A stretch of DNA of 64,000 bases from CAYPTY01 sp964413935 (GCA_964413935.1 CAYPTY010000004.1:102769-166768), one strand, 5' to 3'. Positions 53,111 to 62,864 are shown, numbered from the stretch's first letter. The notes: generated from the sequence alone by a model not told the origin. Translations and numbers: made by a program.

Positions 53111-54397
53111 ATGAGTTTTATAGAAGATGTTATAGCACGTCAAATTATTGATTCCAGGGGAAATCCAACTGTTGAAGTTGACGTGATTCTGGAAACCGGA
53201 GCCTTCGGCCGCGCGGCTGTACCTTCCGGAGCTTCCACCGGAGAGCATGAAGCCGTTGAACTCCGGGACGGTGATAAAGAGTACTTCCTGGGAAAGGGTG
53301 TACAGCAGGCTGTGGAGAATGTAAATACCACCATCGCCAATGAAATACGCGGCTTGCCGGTATACAATCAGTCTGAGATGGATGCCATTCTGATGGATCT
53401 GGATGGCACAGAAAATAAAGGTAAACTGGGAGCCAACGCCATTCTTGGGGTTTCCCTTGCCATAGCCAAAGCCGCAGCCAGTGAAATCGGAATGCCACTG
53501 TGGAGATATGTGGGCGGTGTGAATGCCAAAGTGCTGCCGACTCCGATGATGAACATCATAAACGGTGGATCACACGCGGATAACAATGTGGACCTGCAGG
53601 AATTCATGATTGTACCCGGCGGTGCTGAAAGCTTCAGTGAAGCTCTTCAGATGGGTGCCGAGGTATTTCACAATCTGAAAAAAGTATTATCTGATCTTGG
53701 ATATAATACAGCCGTTGGAGATGAAGGCGGATTTGCTCCGAACCTGAAATCCAATGATGAAGCCATTGAGGTGATCCTGCGCGCCATCGAAAAAGCCGGT
53801 TATACTCCGGAGGCGGATATCCTGATTGCGCTGGATCCGGCAACTTCTGAGTTTTATAACAAGGAGAAAGGTCTCTACGAATTCAAATGGAGCGATGGTT
53901 CTGAAAAAGACACCGACGCCATGGTTGAATACTGGGCTGAGTGGGTTAAAAAATACCCGATCATTTCCATCGAAGACGGCATGGCTGAAGACGACTGGGA
54001 TGCCTGGAAAAAACTGACAGATGCCATCGGAAACAATGTTCAGCTGGTTGGTGACGATCTGTTTGTGACCAACACCGAACGCCTGGCAAAAGGAATCAGC
54101 GAGGGTATTGCGAATTCCATTCTGATTAAGGTAAACCAGATCGGAACTCTGACCGAAACGCTGGATGCCATCGAAATGGCGCACAAAAACAGTTATACAG
54201 CTGTAGTTTCTCACCGCTCCGGTGAAACAGAAGATGTGACCATTGCTGACCTGGCCGTTGCTACCAATGCAGGGCAGATCAAAACCGGTTCTATGAGCAG
54301 AACGGATCGTATTGCCAAGTACAATCAGCTGCTTCGTATTGAAGAGGAACTGGGCGATTCAGCCATCTACCTCGGTAAAGACGCTTTCGGCTTCTGA
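53111..54397 (+). CDS. eno: enolase
   Basis: 428 residues from the ATG at 53111, the standard enolase start (MSFIEDVIARQIIDSRGNPTVE); the frame extends 20 unrelated codons upstream. Conserved elements: SGASTGEHEAVELRD, the catalytic GDEGGFAPN, metal ligands in LIALDPA, SIEDGMAEDDWD and VGDDLFVTN, catalytic Lys in ILIKVNQIGTL, and the signature SHRSGETEDVTIADLAV. It interconverts 2-phosphoglycerate and phosphoenolpyruvate. Followed by a strong terminator. Confidence 0.97.
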   Translation: MSFIEDVIARQIIDSRGNPTVEVDVILETGAFGRAAVPSGASTGEHEAVELRDGDKEYFLGKGVQQAVENVNTTIANEIRGLPVYNQSEMDAILMDLDGTENKGKLGANAILGVSLAIAKAAASEIGMPLWRYVGGVNAKVLPTPMMNIINGGSHADNNVDLQEFMIVPGGAESFSEALQMGAEVFHNLKKVLSDLGYNTAVGDEGGFAPNLKSNDEAIEVILRAIEKAGYTPEADILIALDPATSEFYNKEKGLYEFKWSDGSEKDTDAMVEYWAEWVKKYPIISIEDGMAEDDWDAWKKLTDAIGNNVQLVGDDLFVTNTERLAKGISEGIANSILIKVNQIGTLTETLDAIEMAHKNSYTAVVSHRSGETEDVTIADLAVATNAGQIKTGSMSRTDRIAKYNQLLRIEEELGDSAIYLGKDAFGF

Positions 54398-54406
54398 AAT
54401 GAACAT

Positions 54407-54432
54407 AAGGGGGCAATCGGCCCCCTTTTTTA
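54407..54432 (+). terminator. Rho-independent terminator after eno
   Basis: GGGGGC and GGCCCC-type arms (54409-54414 with 54420-54425) form a GC-rich stem followed by seven T. Confidence 0.88.
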
Positions 54433-54478
54433 TTTCTTACCGTCTGAATCTGTGGCCTGAAATGCGTACCATCAGCAC

Positions 54479-55609
54479 ATGCTGATCCGATCATTGAAAC
54501 TGAATCATTTCAGAAACCACACCGATACCTTTATTGAATTCTCTCCGGGGATGAATGTGATTACCGGTCCAAATGGAGCGGGTAAAACTTCCCTCATCGA
54601 TGGAATCCATTATCTGTGTATGTCGCGCAGTTTTTGTGTGAGCAGCGACATGTATGTGGTGCAGCAAGGCGAATCCTTTTTTCAGATCAAAGGTGATTTT
54701 GAAGGAAGTATTCGATCCCGTTTTGAGGTGAGTTGTAACTACTCGCGGGGTGAGGGCAAAACTTTTTTTGTAAACGGAAGCAAGCTGGACCGCCTTTCGG
54801 ATCTGATCGGAATGGTGCCTGTGGTTACCCTCTCGCCGGATGATAAAAGACTGACCCGTGAAGGACCTGTTGAGCGGCGTTCATTTCTGGATGCTTTTAT
54901 CAGTCAGATTTCCGGGAATTACCTGCGCGATCTGATGGATTACAACCGCATCCGCAAACAGCGGAACAGAGTGCTGCAGGATTACAACCAGGCTCCATCC
55001 CTTGTAGAAGCATACCTTGAACCCTGGACACGTCAGCTCATCGAAAAAGGATCAGCCATCATTTTCAAGCGGAATGAAATCCTCAATCGTTTTAAAAATT
55101 TCCTTGCAGAGGATTATGCCCTGGTTTCCGGAATTGAAATTGACATCGACCTGACCTACGACAGTATTTGTGAGGACTACAGTTCAATCGAAGAAATCAC
55201 GAGTCAGTATCGTGATAAGCTGGATGAAGCCCGGGAGAAGGAACTGGAGCGGGAGCAGACGCTGGTTGGCCCGCATCGGGATGAAATCACCTTTTACCTG
55301 CAAAATCTGGAGCTGCGTAAATTCGGGTCACAGGGTCAGCACCGCCTCTTTGCCCTGGCCATCAAACTGGCTCAGCTTCATTTCTATTCGGAAGAACTGG
55401 ACGATTTACCCATCCTGCTGCTGGATGATGTCTTTGGCGACCTCGACCCGAAAAAAATTGAAATCCTGATGCAGGCTCTTCAGCAGCATCATGGGCAGAT
55501 TTTTATAACCAGCGCCAACCGGGAGCTGTTCAAGGATCACATCAATTTTGATGGAGATGAGAACCGACTATTTTACGTGGAAGCCGGAAAAGTGGAACAA
55601 AAAGGATGA
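54479..55609 (+). CDS. recF: DNA replication and repair protein RecF
   Basis: 376 residues. SMC-like ABC ATPase: Walker A GPNGAGKT (30-37), VTLSPDDKRL, signature FGSQGQHRLFALAIKLAQ and Walker B ILLLDDVFGDLD. It acts with RecO and RecR to load RecA at gaps. It overlaps the following DUF721 gene by 4 bp (ATGA). recF commonly lies near dnaA and dnaN; here dnaA is 5 kb away and dnaN is not in the window. Confidence 0.96.
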   Translation: MLIRSLKLNHFRNHTDTFIEFSPGMNVITGPNGAGKTSLIDGIHYLCMSRSFCVSSDMYVVQQGESFFQIKGDFEGSIRSRFEVSCNYSRGEGKTFFVNGSKLDRLSDLIGMVPVVTLSPDDKRLTREGPVERRSFLDAFISQISGNYLRDLMDYNRIRKQRNRVLQDYNQAPSLVEAYLEPWTRQLIEKGSAIIFKRNEILNRFKNFLAEDYALVSGIEIDIDLTYDSICEDYSSIEEITSQYRDKLDEAREKELEREQTLVGPHRDEITFYLQNLELRKFGSQGQHRLFALAIKLAQLHFYSEELDDLPILLLDDVFGDLDPKKIEILMQALQQHHGQIFITSANRELFKDHINFDGDENRLFYVEAGKVEQKG

Positions 55610-55908
55610 GCCGTTACCGATTCGACAAACCAAAAAAACTGAAAGCTGCCCTCGAAGATTTTATGCGCAGCATGCCGGAAAAGGGGAAGCTCCGCAAGGG
55701 TATGGTATTGTCTGTTTTCGAAGAAGTTGTTGGTGAACGCATTGCAGCACAATGTAAAGACATCCATTTTGAACAGAATAAGCTGGTGATCAGGGTGTCT
55801 CATCCTACCTGGAGAAATGAGATTCATGCCAATCGTTTTTCCATCATGAAACGACTCAATGACCGTGTTAAAGGGAAAGTAGTTGATGACATCATTGTTC
55901 GTACCTGA
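55606..55908 (+). CDS. DUF721 (DciA-like) protein
   Basis: 100 residues of the DUF721/DciA type: FMRSMPEKGKLRKGMVLSVFEEVVGERIAAQCKDIHFEQNKLVIRVSHPTWRNEIH condensed here as its helix, KH-like strands and the conserved hydrophobic-Trp segment near 68-72. DciA proteins load the replicative helicase in bacteria lacking DnaC/DnaI; distant members share the fold. ATGA overlap with recF indicates coupled translation, the usual recF-DUF721 arrangement. Confidence 0.85.
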   Translation: MSRYRFDKPKKLKAALEDFMRSMPEKGKLRKGMVLSVFEEVVGERIAAQCKDIHFEQNKLVIRVSHPTWRNEIHANRFSIMKRLNDRVKGKVVDDIIVRT

Positions 55909-55945
55909 ATATTGTAAAGTGAGGTGGCCGGAACTATATTAAACT

Positions 55946-56962
55946 ATGCTGGAAGCCATTCAAAAAAGACTGAAACGCATCTACAACGTGCTTTTTAAGA
56001 ACCGTTTTTTTTCCTCTCAGGAAGATGAACAGGGTCCGCTTGCCAGCAAAGAGCGTATCGCCGTCTTTCTTTCCGCCTATATTCTGGCCCTGGCTTTCTG
56101 GTTTGCTGTGAATGTGAATCGAGAATACAGCCTGAGCGTCAATATGCCCATCGAAATTGAGGAACTTCCGCCCGATCTGGCTTTGAGTGAAGAGATTCCG
56201 GAGGCTGTGGCTGTGAGCGTGAATGCAGACTGGTGGCAGCTGGCATCCATTCTTAATAAACCGCCTACGGTAAGCCTGCAGGTTAGTGAAGATGGGGAGG
56301 TGAACCTGTTTAATGAGGTCCGCAATGAAATGAGCGACCTGCCCAGTGTGCGCATAGACAAGGTGCAACCATCCATCATTGCTGTAAATCTGGAAGCTAA
56401 AGCTGAACGGAAAATACCGGTCCGGCTCAGGACGGAAATCACTTTTCAGGAGCAGTTTGGCATGGTGGGCCGTCCGGTTGTGACGCCGGATTCGATCGTT
56501 GTTACCGGGGCGGCATCGGTTATTGAGGATCTGGATGAATGGCTGGTGGAGGATGTACTTTCCATCGAAAATGCCCGGGAAAACATCGACATCAGAATCT
56601 CCCTGGAAAGTACGGATCCCCTGATCACGCTTTCCTACGAAGAACTTCGCTATCAGGCCAGGGTATCGGAATTCACAGAGGGCGAGAAGGTGGTTTTTAT
56701 CACAACCCGAGGACTGCCCCGAAATCAGAACATTGCCTATAACCCATCCTCACTCACTATCCGCTATAATATTCCCATCGAGGAATATGCCACAGCCCAG
56801 GAAGAACAGCTTTTTGAAGTGTTTGTACCCTATCGCAAAATTATTGACGATTCCACAGGCTTTGTCACGCCCGATATTGAGGTGACGGCTACAGATCTGA
56901 ATATCCGGGTTCGGGATTTTCTCCCCAAAACCATTGGTTATTTTGTAATTGTAGAAGAGTAA
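55946..56962 (+). CDS. CdaR-like (YbbR-domain) membrane-anchored protein
   Basis: 338 residues: a short basic N-terminus, one membrane helix (about 37-55, AVFLSAYILALAFWFAVN), then YbbR-type beta domains outside the cytoplasm (EYSLSVNMPIEIEELPPDL; RKIPVRLRTEITF; VVTPDSIVVTGAASVIEDLDE). In Firmicutes CdaR regulates the CdaA cyclic-di-AMP synthase; no cdaA gene is visible here, so a link to c-di-AMP is inference. Located 37 bp after the DUF721 gene, probably in the recF operon; converges on ispH (10 bp). Confidence 0.78.
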   Translation: MLEAIQKRLKRIYNVLFKNRFFSSQEDEQGPLASKERIAVFLSAYILALAFWFAVNVNREYSLSVNMPIEIEELPPDLALSEEIPEAVAVSVNADWWQLASILNKPPTVSLQVSEDGEVNLFNEVRNEMSDLPSVRIDKVQPSIIAVNLEAKAERKIPVRLRTEITFQEQFGMVGRPVVTPDSIVVTGAASVIEDLDEWLVEDVLSIENARENIDIRISLESTDPLITLSYEELRYQARVSEFTEGEKVVFITTRGLPRNQNIAYNPSSLTIRYNIPIEEYATAQEEQLFEVFVPYRKIIDDSTGFVTPDIEVTATDLNIRVRDFLPKTIGYFVIVEE

Positions 56963-56972
56963 GGGAGGCTAA

Positions 56973-58187
56973 TCAGGCCTCGGTAACTTCCTCAAAGGGC
57001 TTGATTACTTCTTCAACCGGTCGGGTGTTCCGGAAAAAGTCCAGGATTTTCAAAAGGACTTCATCTACCAGAATATCAGGACAGGAGGCCCCGGAAGTCA
57101 GTGCAATTTTGACCGGATTTTTGCTGACAGGCAGCCAGTTTTCAGTTTCCAGAATCTCTTTTTTCCACTGATCGAAGTGGCGGATATGTACAGGAGTGTC
57201 AAATTCATTTGCATCCCTCACGTGGTAGGTCGGGAATTTATGTTCCAGGATTTCAACCAGATGCATGGTGTTGGATGAATTGTATCCGCCAACTACCAGG
57301 GCGATATCGGCATTGGTCTCAGCCAGTGCCAGCGTAGCTGATTGGTTTTCGTTGGTGGCATAGCACAGGGTATCAGAAGTGTCAGCGAAATGATCCAGGA
57401 TGTTGGCTTCACCAAAGCGCCTGATGGCGGCTTCTTTCAGGATATCCATGACTTCCTGTGTCTCTGTAGCCAGCATGGTAGTCTGATTAATGACGCCGAA
57501 CCGCTCCATATCCACCAGCGGGTTAAAGCCGGCTGTAGCTTTATGTCCAAAGTAGGTTTCGAAGTCGGATAGTGGCCGGCCTTCGGTAAGAATTTCACCC
57601 AGTATTTTTGCTTCCTCCGGGTTCAAAACCACAACAGTAGCCGAGTGTTCGGCTGAGTGGGAGAAGGTGGCTCTGGTTTCCTCATGTTCGTGTTTACCGT
57701 GAATAACGAGTGAATAATCCTTTCGCCCCAGCTGGGTTCCCCTTTTCCAGACTTTTTCCACAAATGGACAGGTGGTATTGTATTGATAGGGATCAATTCC
57801 TTTGTCCTTGAGCGTTTCTTCAATTTCTCTGGTGGTTCCGAAGGCAGGTACAATCACGATGTCGTCTTCTTTCAGGCTATCCATGGGGATGCGCACTTCG
57901 CCGGTGTATTCGAAGAGGAATTGGACCCCTTTGGCCTCCAGATCTTCATTCACGGTGGGGTTGTGAATCATTTCACTGAGCAGGTAGATATTTTTGTCGG
58001 GATGCTCAGCCACGGTTCGGTAAGCGATATCAATGGCATTCTCCACACCATAGCAAAAACCGAAAAAGCGGGGGATGTAAAACTGAACCGGCCCGAAATC
58101 CAGCAGGGTTGGCTGCAGGTCTTTTTTTCGTGGATCCGTAATCTTGGTCGCCTCTTTAACCTTCCGGATAATCGGCGATTTATACAT
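56973..58187 (-). CDS. ispH: 4-hydroxy-3-methylbut-2-enyl diphosphate reductase
   Basis: 404 residues from the ATG at 58187; the frame extends ten codons to a TTG (58217). The three [4Fe-4S] cysteines are present: FFGFCYGVENA (Cys45), NTTCPFVEKVW (Cys140) and SGASCPDILVDEV (Cys369). EMIHNP (His75) and IHGKHEHEET supply substrate-binding residues. This is the long, cyanobacterial/plant-like form of IspH, the last step of the MEP pathway to IPP and DMAPP. Located between the CdaR-like gene (convergent) and an S23 four-helix-bundle cassette upstream. Confidence 0.94.
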   Translation of the reverse strand: MYKSPIIRKVKEATKITDPRKKDLQPTLLDFGPVQFYIPRFFGFCYGVENAIDIAYRTVAEHPDKNIYLLSEMIHNPTVNEDLEAKGVQFLFEYTGEVRIPMDSLKEDDIVIVPAFGTTREIEETLKDKGIDPYQYNTTCPFVEKVWKRGTQLGRKDYSLVIHGKHEHEETRATFSHSAEHSATVVVLNPEEAKILGEILTEGRPLSDFETYFGHKATAGFNPLVDMERFGVINQTTMLATETQEVMDILKEAAIRRFGEANILDHFADTSDTLCYATNENQSATLALAETNADIALVVGGYNSSNTMHLVEILEHKFPTYHVRDANEFDTPVHIRHFDQWKKEILETENWLPVSKNPVKIALTSGASCPDILVDEVLLKILDFFRNTRPVEEVIKPFEEVTEA

Positions 58188-58220
58188 CTCAGGGATTAGG
58201 AATTCTTTTCGTGGCAAATC

Positions 58221-58241
58221 GTTATTCGTTAAGCGTTATTC
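58221..58241. repeat. heptamer repeats at the 3' end of the four-helix-bundle gene
   Basis: GTTATTC-GTTAAGC-GTTATTC: three units of the 7-bp motif (one variant), which is the reverse complement of the GAATAAC array at 58687-58742. They encode the last residues (ITLNE) and stop of the S23-type gene. Confidence 0.85.
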
Positions 58242-58620
58242 GTGAGGTCTTTGCTTTTTTAAGGTATCGAATGTAGCCATTAACAAGCTGAATGCATCGA
58301 ATAATTTCCTTTCTTATAGTTAGGTATTCCCCCTGACTGATATAATTCGAGTCAGATGCACAAATAAGGTGATCCAGAATTTCATACAAGGACCCACGAG
58401 CCATTCTGCAGAATTGAATGTTTTCCTGATAATGAAATCTACCAAATCCCTCAGCGATATTAGCCGTAACTGACCTCGAAGCCCTGAGTATCTGATCATG
58501 TAAACGGTATTTTTCAGATTTGGGGAAACAGAGGGATAAACTACCCAACTGTACTCTTAGTTTTCGGCATCTCTGCCAGACGACAAGTTCCTCAAATGTT
58601 TTCAGATTCTGTGGTTCCAT
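58222..58620 (-). CDS. four-helix-bundle protein (S23/IVS-encoded type)
   Basis: 132 residues: FEELVVWQRCRKLRVQLGSL, LHDQILRASRSVTANIAEGFGR, FCRMARGSLYEILDHLICA, a short turn, and a long C-terminal helix KEIIRCIQLVNGYIRYLKKA. This is the S23 ribosomal/four-helix-bundle family, first found in intervening sequences of rRNA genes and scattered as single genes in many genomes. Function is unknown. It lies between smc and ispH on the same strand, flanked by heptamer repeats in opposite orientation at its two ends, suggesting an inserted cassette. Confidence 0.85.
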   Translation of the reverse strand: MEPQNLKTFEELVVWQRCRKLRVQLGSLSLCFPKSEKYRLHDQILRASRSVTANIAEGFGRFHYQENIQFCRMARGSLYEILDHLICASDSNYISQGEYLTIRKEIIRCIQLVNGYIRYLKKAKTSRITLNE

Positions 58621-58686
58621 TCAAAAAAATAATGAAACCACAGAGCAGATTTTTTAACCGTTATAGCCAAAAAGTAACTTTTACCG

Positions 58687-58742
58687 GAATAACGAATAAC
58701 GAATAACGAATAACGAATAACGAATAACGAATAACGAATAAC
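58687..58742. repeat. (GAATAAC)8 tandem repeat
   Basis: Eight perfect copies of a 7-bp unit directly next to the smc stop codon (58744-58746) and about 65 bp upstream of the S23-type start. Inverted relative to the GTTATTC units at 58221-58241. Confidence 0.95.
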
Positions 58743-58743
58743 G

Positions 58744-61700
58744 CTACGCTACTTCATCCATGCGGACGCCCACGAGTTTGGAAACGCCGGTTTCGGGCAT
58801 GGTTACACCGTACATCATCTCCGCTTTTTCCATGGTCTTTTTGTTGTGCGTGATGATGATGAACTGGGTTTCCTTACTGAAGTTGCGGATCATCTTGGCA
58901 AAGCGTTCAATATTGGCATCATCAAGAGGGGCATCCACCTCATCCAGCACACAGAAGGGGGAGGGTTTAACCAGATAAATGGCAAAAAGAAGGGCAATGG
59001 CGGTGAGCGTTTTTTCCCCGCCGGAGAGCTGATTGATACCTGAAGGCCGTTTCCCTTTGGGCTGAGCCTTGATCTCAATTTTTGATTCCAGAGGGTCTTC
59101 TTCATTCTCCTCGATAATCAGGTCACAATAATCATCCTCATTAAAAAGGGTTTTGAAGACGTTCTGGAAGTTCGTTCGGATATCTTCAAAGGTGCTATTA
59201 AAACGCTCAATAGCTGTTTCATTGATCTCGTCAATGGTCTGCATCAGCTTTTCTTCCGCCTCCTGCAGATCCTGAATCTGTTCTTCGTAAAAGGTGAGAC
59301 GTTCTTTTTCTTCAGCAAACTCCTCTACAGCCAGCATATTCACTTCACCGATGGAGTTTATTTTCTGTCTCAGCCAGGAGATTCGGGCTTTGGTTTCCTG
59401 TATATCCGTATCCTCAGGCAGCTTTACCTCAACCTGATTCATGAGGATGCCGTAGGTTTCCCAGATGTGGTCAGATAAAGCCTGGCTTTGCATTTCGAAT
59501 TTCTCTCTGGCCATACTTAGGTGATGCACCAGTTCCATGTTTACTTCACGTTGCCGGCGGACTTCCTTCAGGTTCTTTTCCAGCTCATTAATGCTTCCGC
59601 GCTGAACAGCGGCAGCCTCCTCGGCCTTTTGCAGGGCTTCATCTGCCTCGTTTTTCTTTTGTTCTGAATCCTTTAGTGAATCGGCAAGCTCTCCGGTGCG
59701 TTTCTCAAAATCCTGAATGCGTTCATTACTCTCCCGGATCAGTTTTTGCCGGTTTTCAATTCGATGATTCAGGCTTTCAATACCATTTTCGGCACGGGTA
59801 ATTTCCCGTTCAATATTCTCCAGCTTATTCTTCAGGTCCTGATGCTTGAGCTGGGCGTCGTTATACCGGCTCTGAGCCAGACTGCGATTCTCTTCCAGCT
59901 CAGCTAACTTCTCCTTGCGCGACGAAACCTGTGATTCGGCTTCCAAATAGGCTTCCTGAAGTTGTTCATGGCGTGGTTGAATGGCCTGTAATTCGTCCTG
60001 AGCCGAGCCTTCGGATCCTTTCAGGGTATCCTTTCGGTTCACCAGTTCAGAAATATTTTTCTGGTACACCTGAACTTTTGAATTCATGCTGTGCAGCTGC
60101 TGTTCGGTGCGCCGAACCTGCTGCTCCAGATCCTTCAGCTGATTGCTTAGTCCGCTAATATCCAGCTTCTCCTGTTTGTCCTGAATCTGTGCGAGGTAGG
60201 ACTGCAGATTCTGCATTTCTTTTTCGGTTTCCTTGGAGGCTTTCTCCAGCTTTTCAATTTTATCATTCAGCCCAACCCGGATTCCTGCATTCTTACTTTT
60301 TGATCCGGATTTATAAAATTTCTGCCGGGTGAATACCTCCCCGTCGCGGGTTACCCCGGTCACCGATTTATCCTTCATCTGCCCGAAATCAGCGGCATCA
60401 TCCATTAGAATCACATTACCCAAAAGCAGCTGTTTCAGAGCAAAAAACTCTGATTTACACTTCACCTTGTCGAACAGAGAGTGGTCAGCCACCTCATAGG
60501 AAGGGGCAAGCTGATCCAGCGGGATGAAAGTGGCTCTTCCTTTTTTCTGTTCACGTAGGATGGAGGCTGCCCGGCGTGCATCATCCAGGGTACGCACAAC
60601 GATATAGTTTAAAGCGGAACCCAGAGCGGCTTCCAGCGCTACGGCATGATCCTCATCGGTGTCGAAAAGTTCTGAAACCGGCGACATCAGCTTAAAATCG
60701 AAGCGCTGTTTTTCAACCAGGTATTTTACGCTGTTGGGATAGGCTTCATTGGAGCTGGCCAGTTCATTCAGCAGCTGAATTTCAGAGCGATACGATTCAG
60801 CCTTTGACTGCAGTTCACGGATCTGGTCTTTAACTTCGTTTTGTTTGGCGGCGAACTGTTCCCGCTTATCGCGCTGACTTTCCAGTTCCTCCTCAAGCTT
60901 TTCTCTTTCCTCGAAGAGTTTGCTCAATTGCTGTTCAACATCGCCTTGCTCTTTACTGAGGTCCGAAATGAGTTTATCCAGATCTTCCATTTCGGTATCA
61001 ATGCGCTGCAGGTTGCCTTCGGTATTTTCGAGGCGGGATTCAATCTTAATCCTTGATTCCTGCAACTTGTTAATCTCATTGCTGATGGAGGAAAGCTGTA
61101 CTTCCTGCTCATAGAGTTCAGCCCGCTCTTTGGAATACTGCTGCTGAAGGTCGGTGTATTTTGTTTTGGACTCTTTGAGGATGTTTTCGGATTTCTTCCG
61201 GTCATCTTCAAAAGAATCCAGTTTTTTGACATTACTGTCGAGCAAATCCTTGAGGTCTTTCAGGTCTTTTTCCCCGGAGGTGATGTCTGCCGAATACTGC
61301 TGAATCACCTTTTTTTCATTCTCAATTTTTTCAGCGGTGATGCGGGATTCTGTTTTAGCGTCCCGGATAGCGGAATCCACCTGAGAAACCATGCGCTGGG
61401 CCTCGGCCTGTGCTCTTTCTTTTTTAAGCAGTTCCATGCGAGCGGCTTCATCCTCTTTTTCGAGCCGGGCCGCTTTGTTGGTAATTTCTTCTTTTTCCTT
61501 CTCGGCTTTTTCGATCTGCTGAATCAGGGGCTGCAGTTCATCCTGTATTTTCTGATACTCCAGCAGGGTGATGCCTTTATCTTTGACTTCCAGTTCGTCT
61601 TTGTAAGTGCGGGCTTTTTCCGCTTTTTCCGCCTGAATCTCCAGGCTTCGGGCTTTCTTACGGATTTCAACGAGGATGTCCTCCACACGCTGCAGGTCTT

Positions 61701-62256
61701 TGCGGGTGTCGGCCAGTTTGCGCAGGGTTTTCTTTCGCTGCTCTTTATAGCGCGTAACCCCGGCGGCTTCCTCAAAAAGATGACGGCGGTCGTTATTCTT
61801 ATCGTTCAGGATTTCTTCCACCATCTTCAGCTCGATCACGGAATAGGCATCCGAACCCATACCGGTATCCATGAAAAGATCCATGATATCCAGTAGGCGG
61901 CAGGGCGTATTGTTGATGAGATATTCCGAATCGCCCGAACGGTAGAGCCGGCGGGTGATGGTAACCTCAGAAAACTCTACAGGCAGCAGTCCTTTGTCAT
62001 TGACGAAGGTCAGGGATACCTCAGCCATCCCCAGTGCTTTCTTTTTGGCGGTCCCGTTGAAGATCACATTGCTCATGGAAGCCGATCTCAGCAGGGAAGG
62101 ACGCTGCTCGCCCAGCACCCATCGAAGGGAATCCACAATATTGGATTTCCCGCAGCCATTCGGACCTACGATGGCCGTGATGCCGCTGTCAAACTTGACG
62201 TGGGTTTTATCGGCAAAGCTCTTAAATCCTAAAAGGTTGAGGTCGGATATATACAT
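58744..62256 (-). CDS. smc: chromosome segregation protein SMC
   Basis: 1170 residues. N-terminal ATPase half with Walker A GPNGCGKS (31-38) and Q-loop, a first long coiled coil (about 165-500), the hinge (about 515-670, including VVRTLDDARRAASILREQ and VTGVTRDGEVF), a second coiled coil, and the C-terminal half with signature LSGGEKTLTAIALLFA and Walker B FCVLDEVDAPLDDAN. Forms the condensin-like complex with ScpA/ScpB. frr lies upstream (17-bp gap). The 3' end abuts the heptamer repeat, so the last codons (DEVA) may have been affected by insertion. Confidence 0.97.
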   Translation of the reverse strand: MYISDLNLLGFKSFADKTHVKFDSGITAIVGPNGCGKSNIVDSLRWVLGEQRPSLLRSASMSNVIFNGTAKKKALGMAEVSLTFVNDKGLLPVEFSEVTITRRLYRSGDSEYLINNTPCRLLDIMDLFMDTGMGSDAYSVIELKMVEEILNDKNNDRRHLFEEAAGVTRYKEQRKKTLRKLADTRKDLQRVEDILVEIRKKARSLEIQAEKAEKARTYKDELEVKDKGITLLEYQKIQDELQPLIQQIEKAEKEKEEITNKAARLEKEDEAARMELLKKERAQAEAQRMVSQVDSAIRDAKTESRITAEKIENEKKVIQQYSADITSGEKDLKDLKDLLDSNVKKLDSFEDDRKKSENILKESKTKYTDLQQQYSKERAELYEQEVQLSSISNEINKLQESRIKIESRLENTEGNLQRIDTEMEDLDKLISDLSKEQGDVEQQLSKLFEEREKLEEELESQRDKREQFAAKQNEVKDQIRELQSKAESYRSEIQLLNELASSNEAYPNSVKYLVEKQRFDFKLMSPVSELFDTDEDHAVALEAALGSALNYIVVRTLDDARRAASILREQKKGRATFIPLDQLAPSYEVADHSLFDKVKCKSEFFALKQLLLGNVILMDDAADFGQMKDKSVTGVTRDGEVFTRQKFYKSGSKSKNAGIRVGLNDKIEKLEKASKETEKEMQNLQSYLAQIQDKQEKLDISGLSNQLKDLEQQVRRTEQQLHSMNSKVQVYQKNISELVNRKDTLKGSEGSAQDELQAIQPRHEQLQEAYLEAESQVSSRKEKLAELEENRSLAQSRYNDAQLKHQDLKNKLENIEREITRAENGIESLNHRIENRQKLIRESNERIQDFEKRTGELADSLKDSEQKKNEADEALQKAEEAAAVQRGSINELEKNLKEVRRQREVNMELVHHLSMAREKFEMQSQALSDHIWETYGILMNQVEVKLPEDTDIQETKARISWLRQKINSIGEVNMLAVEEFAEEKERLTFYEEQIQDLQEAEEKLMQTIDEINETAIERFNSTFEDIRTNFQNVFKTLFNEDDYCDLIIEENEEDPLESKIEIKAQPKGKRPSGINQLSGGEKTLTAIALLFAIYLVKPSPFCVLDEVDAPLDDANIERFAKMIRNFSKETQFIIITHNKKTMEKAEMMYGVTMPETGVSKLVGVRMDEVA

Positions 62257-62273
62257 TTAGGGTGGTACTCCGA

Positions 62274-62843
62274 CTACACCGTCATGATTTCAGATTCTTT
62301 TTTCTGAAGCAGTTCGTCAATGCGGTTGGTGTGGCCATCGGTAACTTTCTGTATTTCCTCTTCGGCCTCGAATCTGGAGTCTTCGGGCAGGGATTCTTCA
62401 GCCACCGTTTTCTTGATTTCATCGTTGGCATCCCGGCGGGCATTCCGAACGGAAACCCGGGCCTGTTCGGCTTTGTCTTTGGCCAGTTTTACCAGCTCCT
62501 TGCGTCTTTCTTCCGAAAGCATGGGCATGGGGATACGGATGATGCTGCCATCATTATTGGGATTCAGTCCCAGATTGCTGGCCATAATAGCTTTTTCGAT
62601 GTCGGCCATAACCGATTTATCATAGGGTTCTACCGTTAGCATCCGGGGTTCAGGTGCGCTGACATTTGCAAGCTGAATAAGGGGAGTCTGGGCTCCGTAA
62701 TAATCCACTTTAATACCGTCGAGCAGGGCCGGTGTGGCTTTACCTGCGCGGATGTGGGAGAATTCCCGGGTAAGGAATTCGACGGATTCATCCATTTTTT
62801 CATCCGTCGTATCAATGATCATTTTCAGTTCTTCTGAGATCAT
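62274..62843 (-). CDS. frr: ribosome recycling factor
   Basis: 189 residues from the ATG at 62843; an in-frame ATG at 62864 would add seven residues. The typical three-helix bundle with inserted beta domain is evident: FSHIRAGKATPALLDGIKVDYYG (family RxGRA-like loop reads HIRAGKA), ANVSAPEPRMLTVEPYDK, LGLNPNNDGSIIRIPMP, and the C-terminal helix RRDANDEIKK ... IDELLQKKE. Releases ribosomes from mRNA with EF-G after termination. It is followed by smc. pyrH, the usual neighbour, is not here. Confidence 0.95.
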   Translation of the reverse strand: MISEELKMIIDTTDEKMDESVEFLTREFSHIRAGKATPALLDGIKVDYYGAQTPLIQLANVSAPEPRMLTVEPYDKSVMADIEKAIMASNLGLNPNNDGSIIRIPMPMLSEERRKELVKLAKDKAEQARVSVRNARRDANDEIKKTVAEESLPEDSRFEAEEEIQKVTDGHTNRIDELLQKKESEIMTV

Positions 62844-62864
62844 GGTCGTTGGGCTTGGTTGCAT

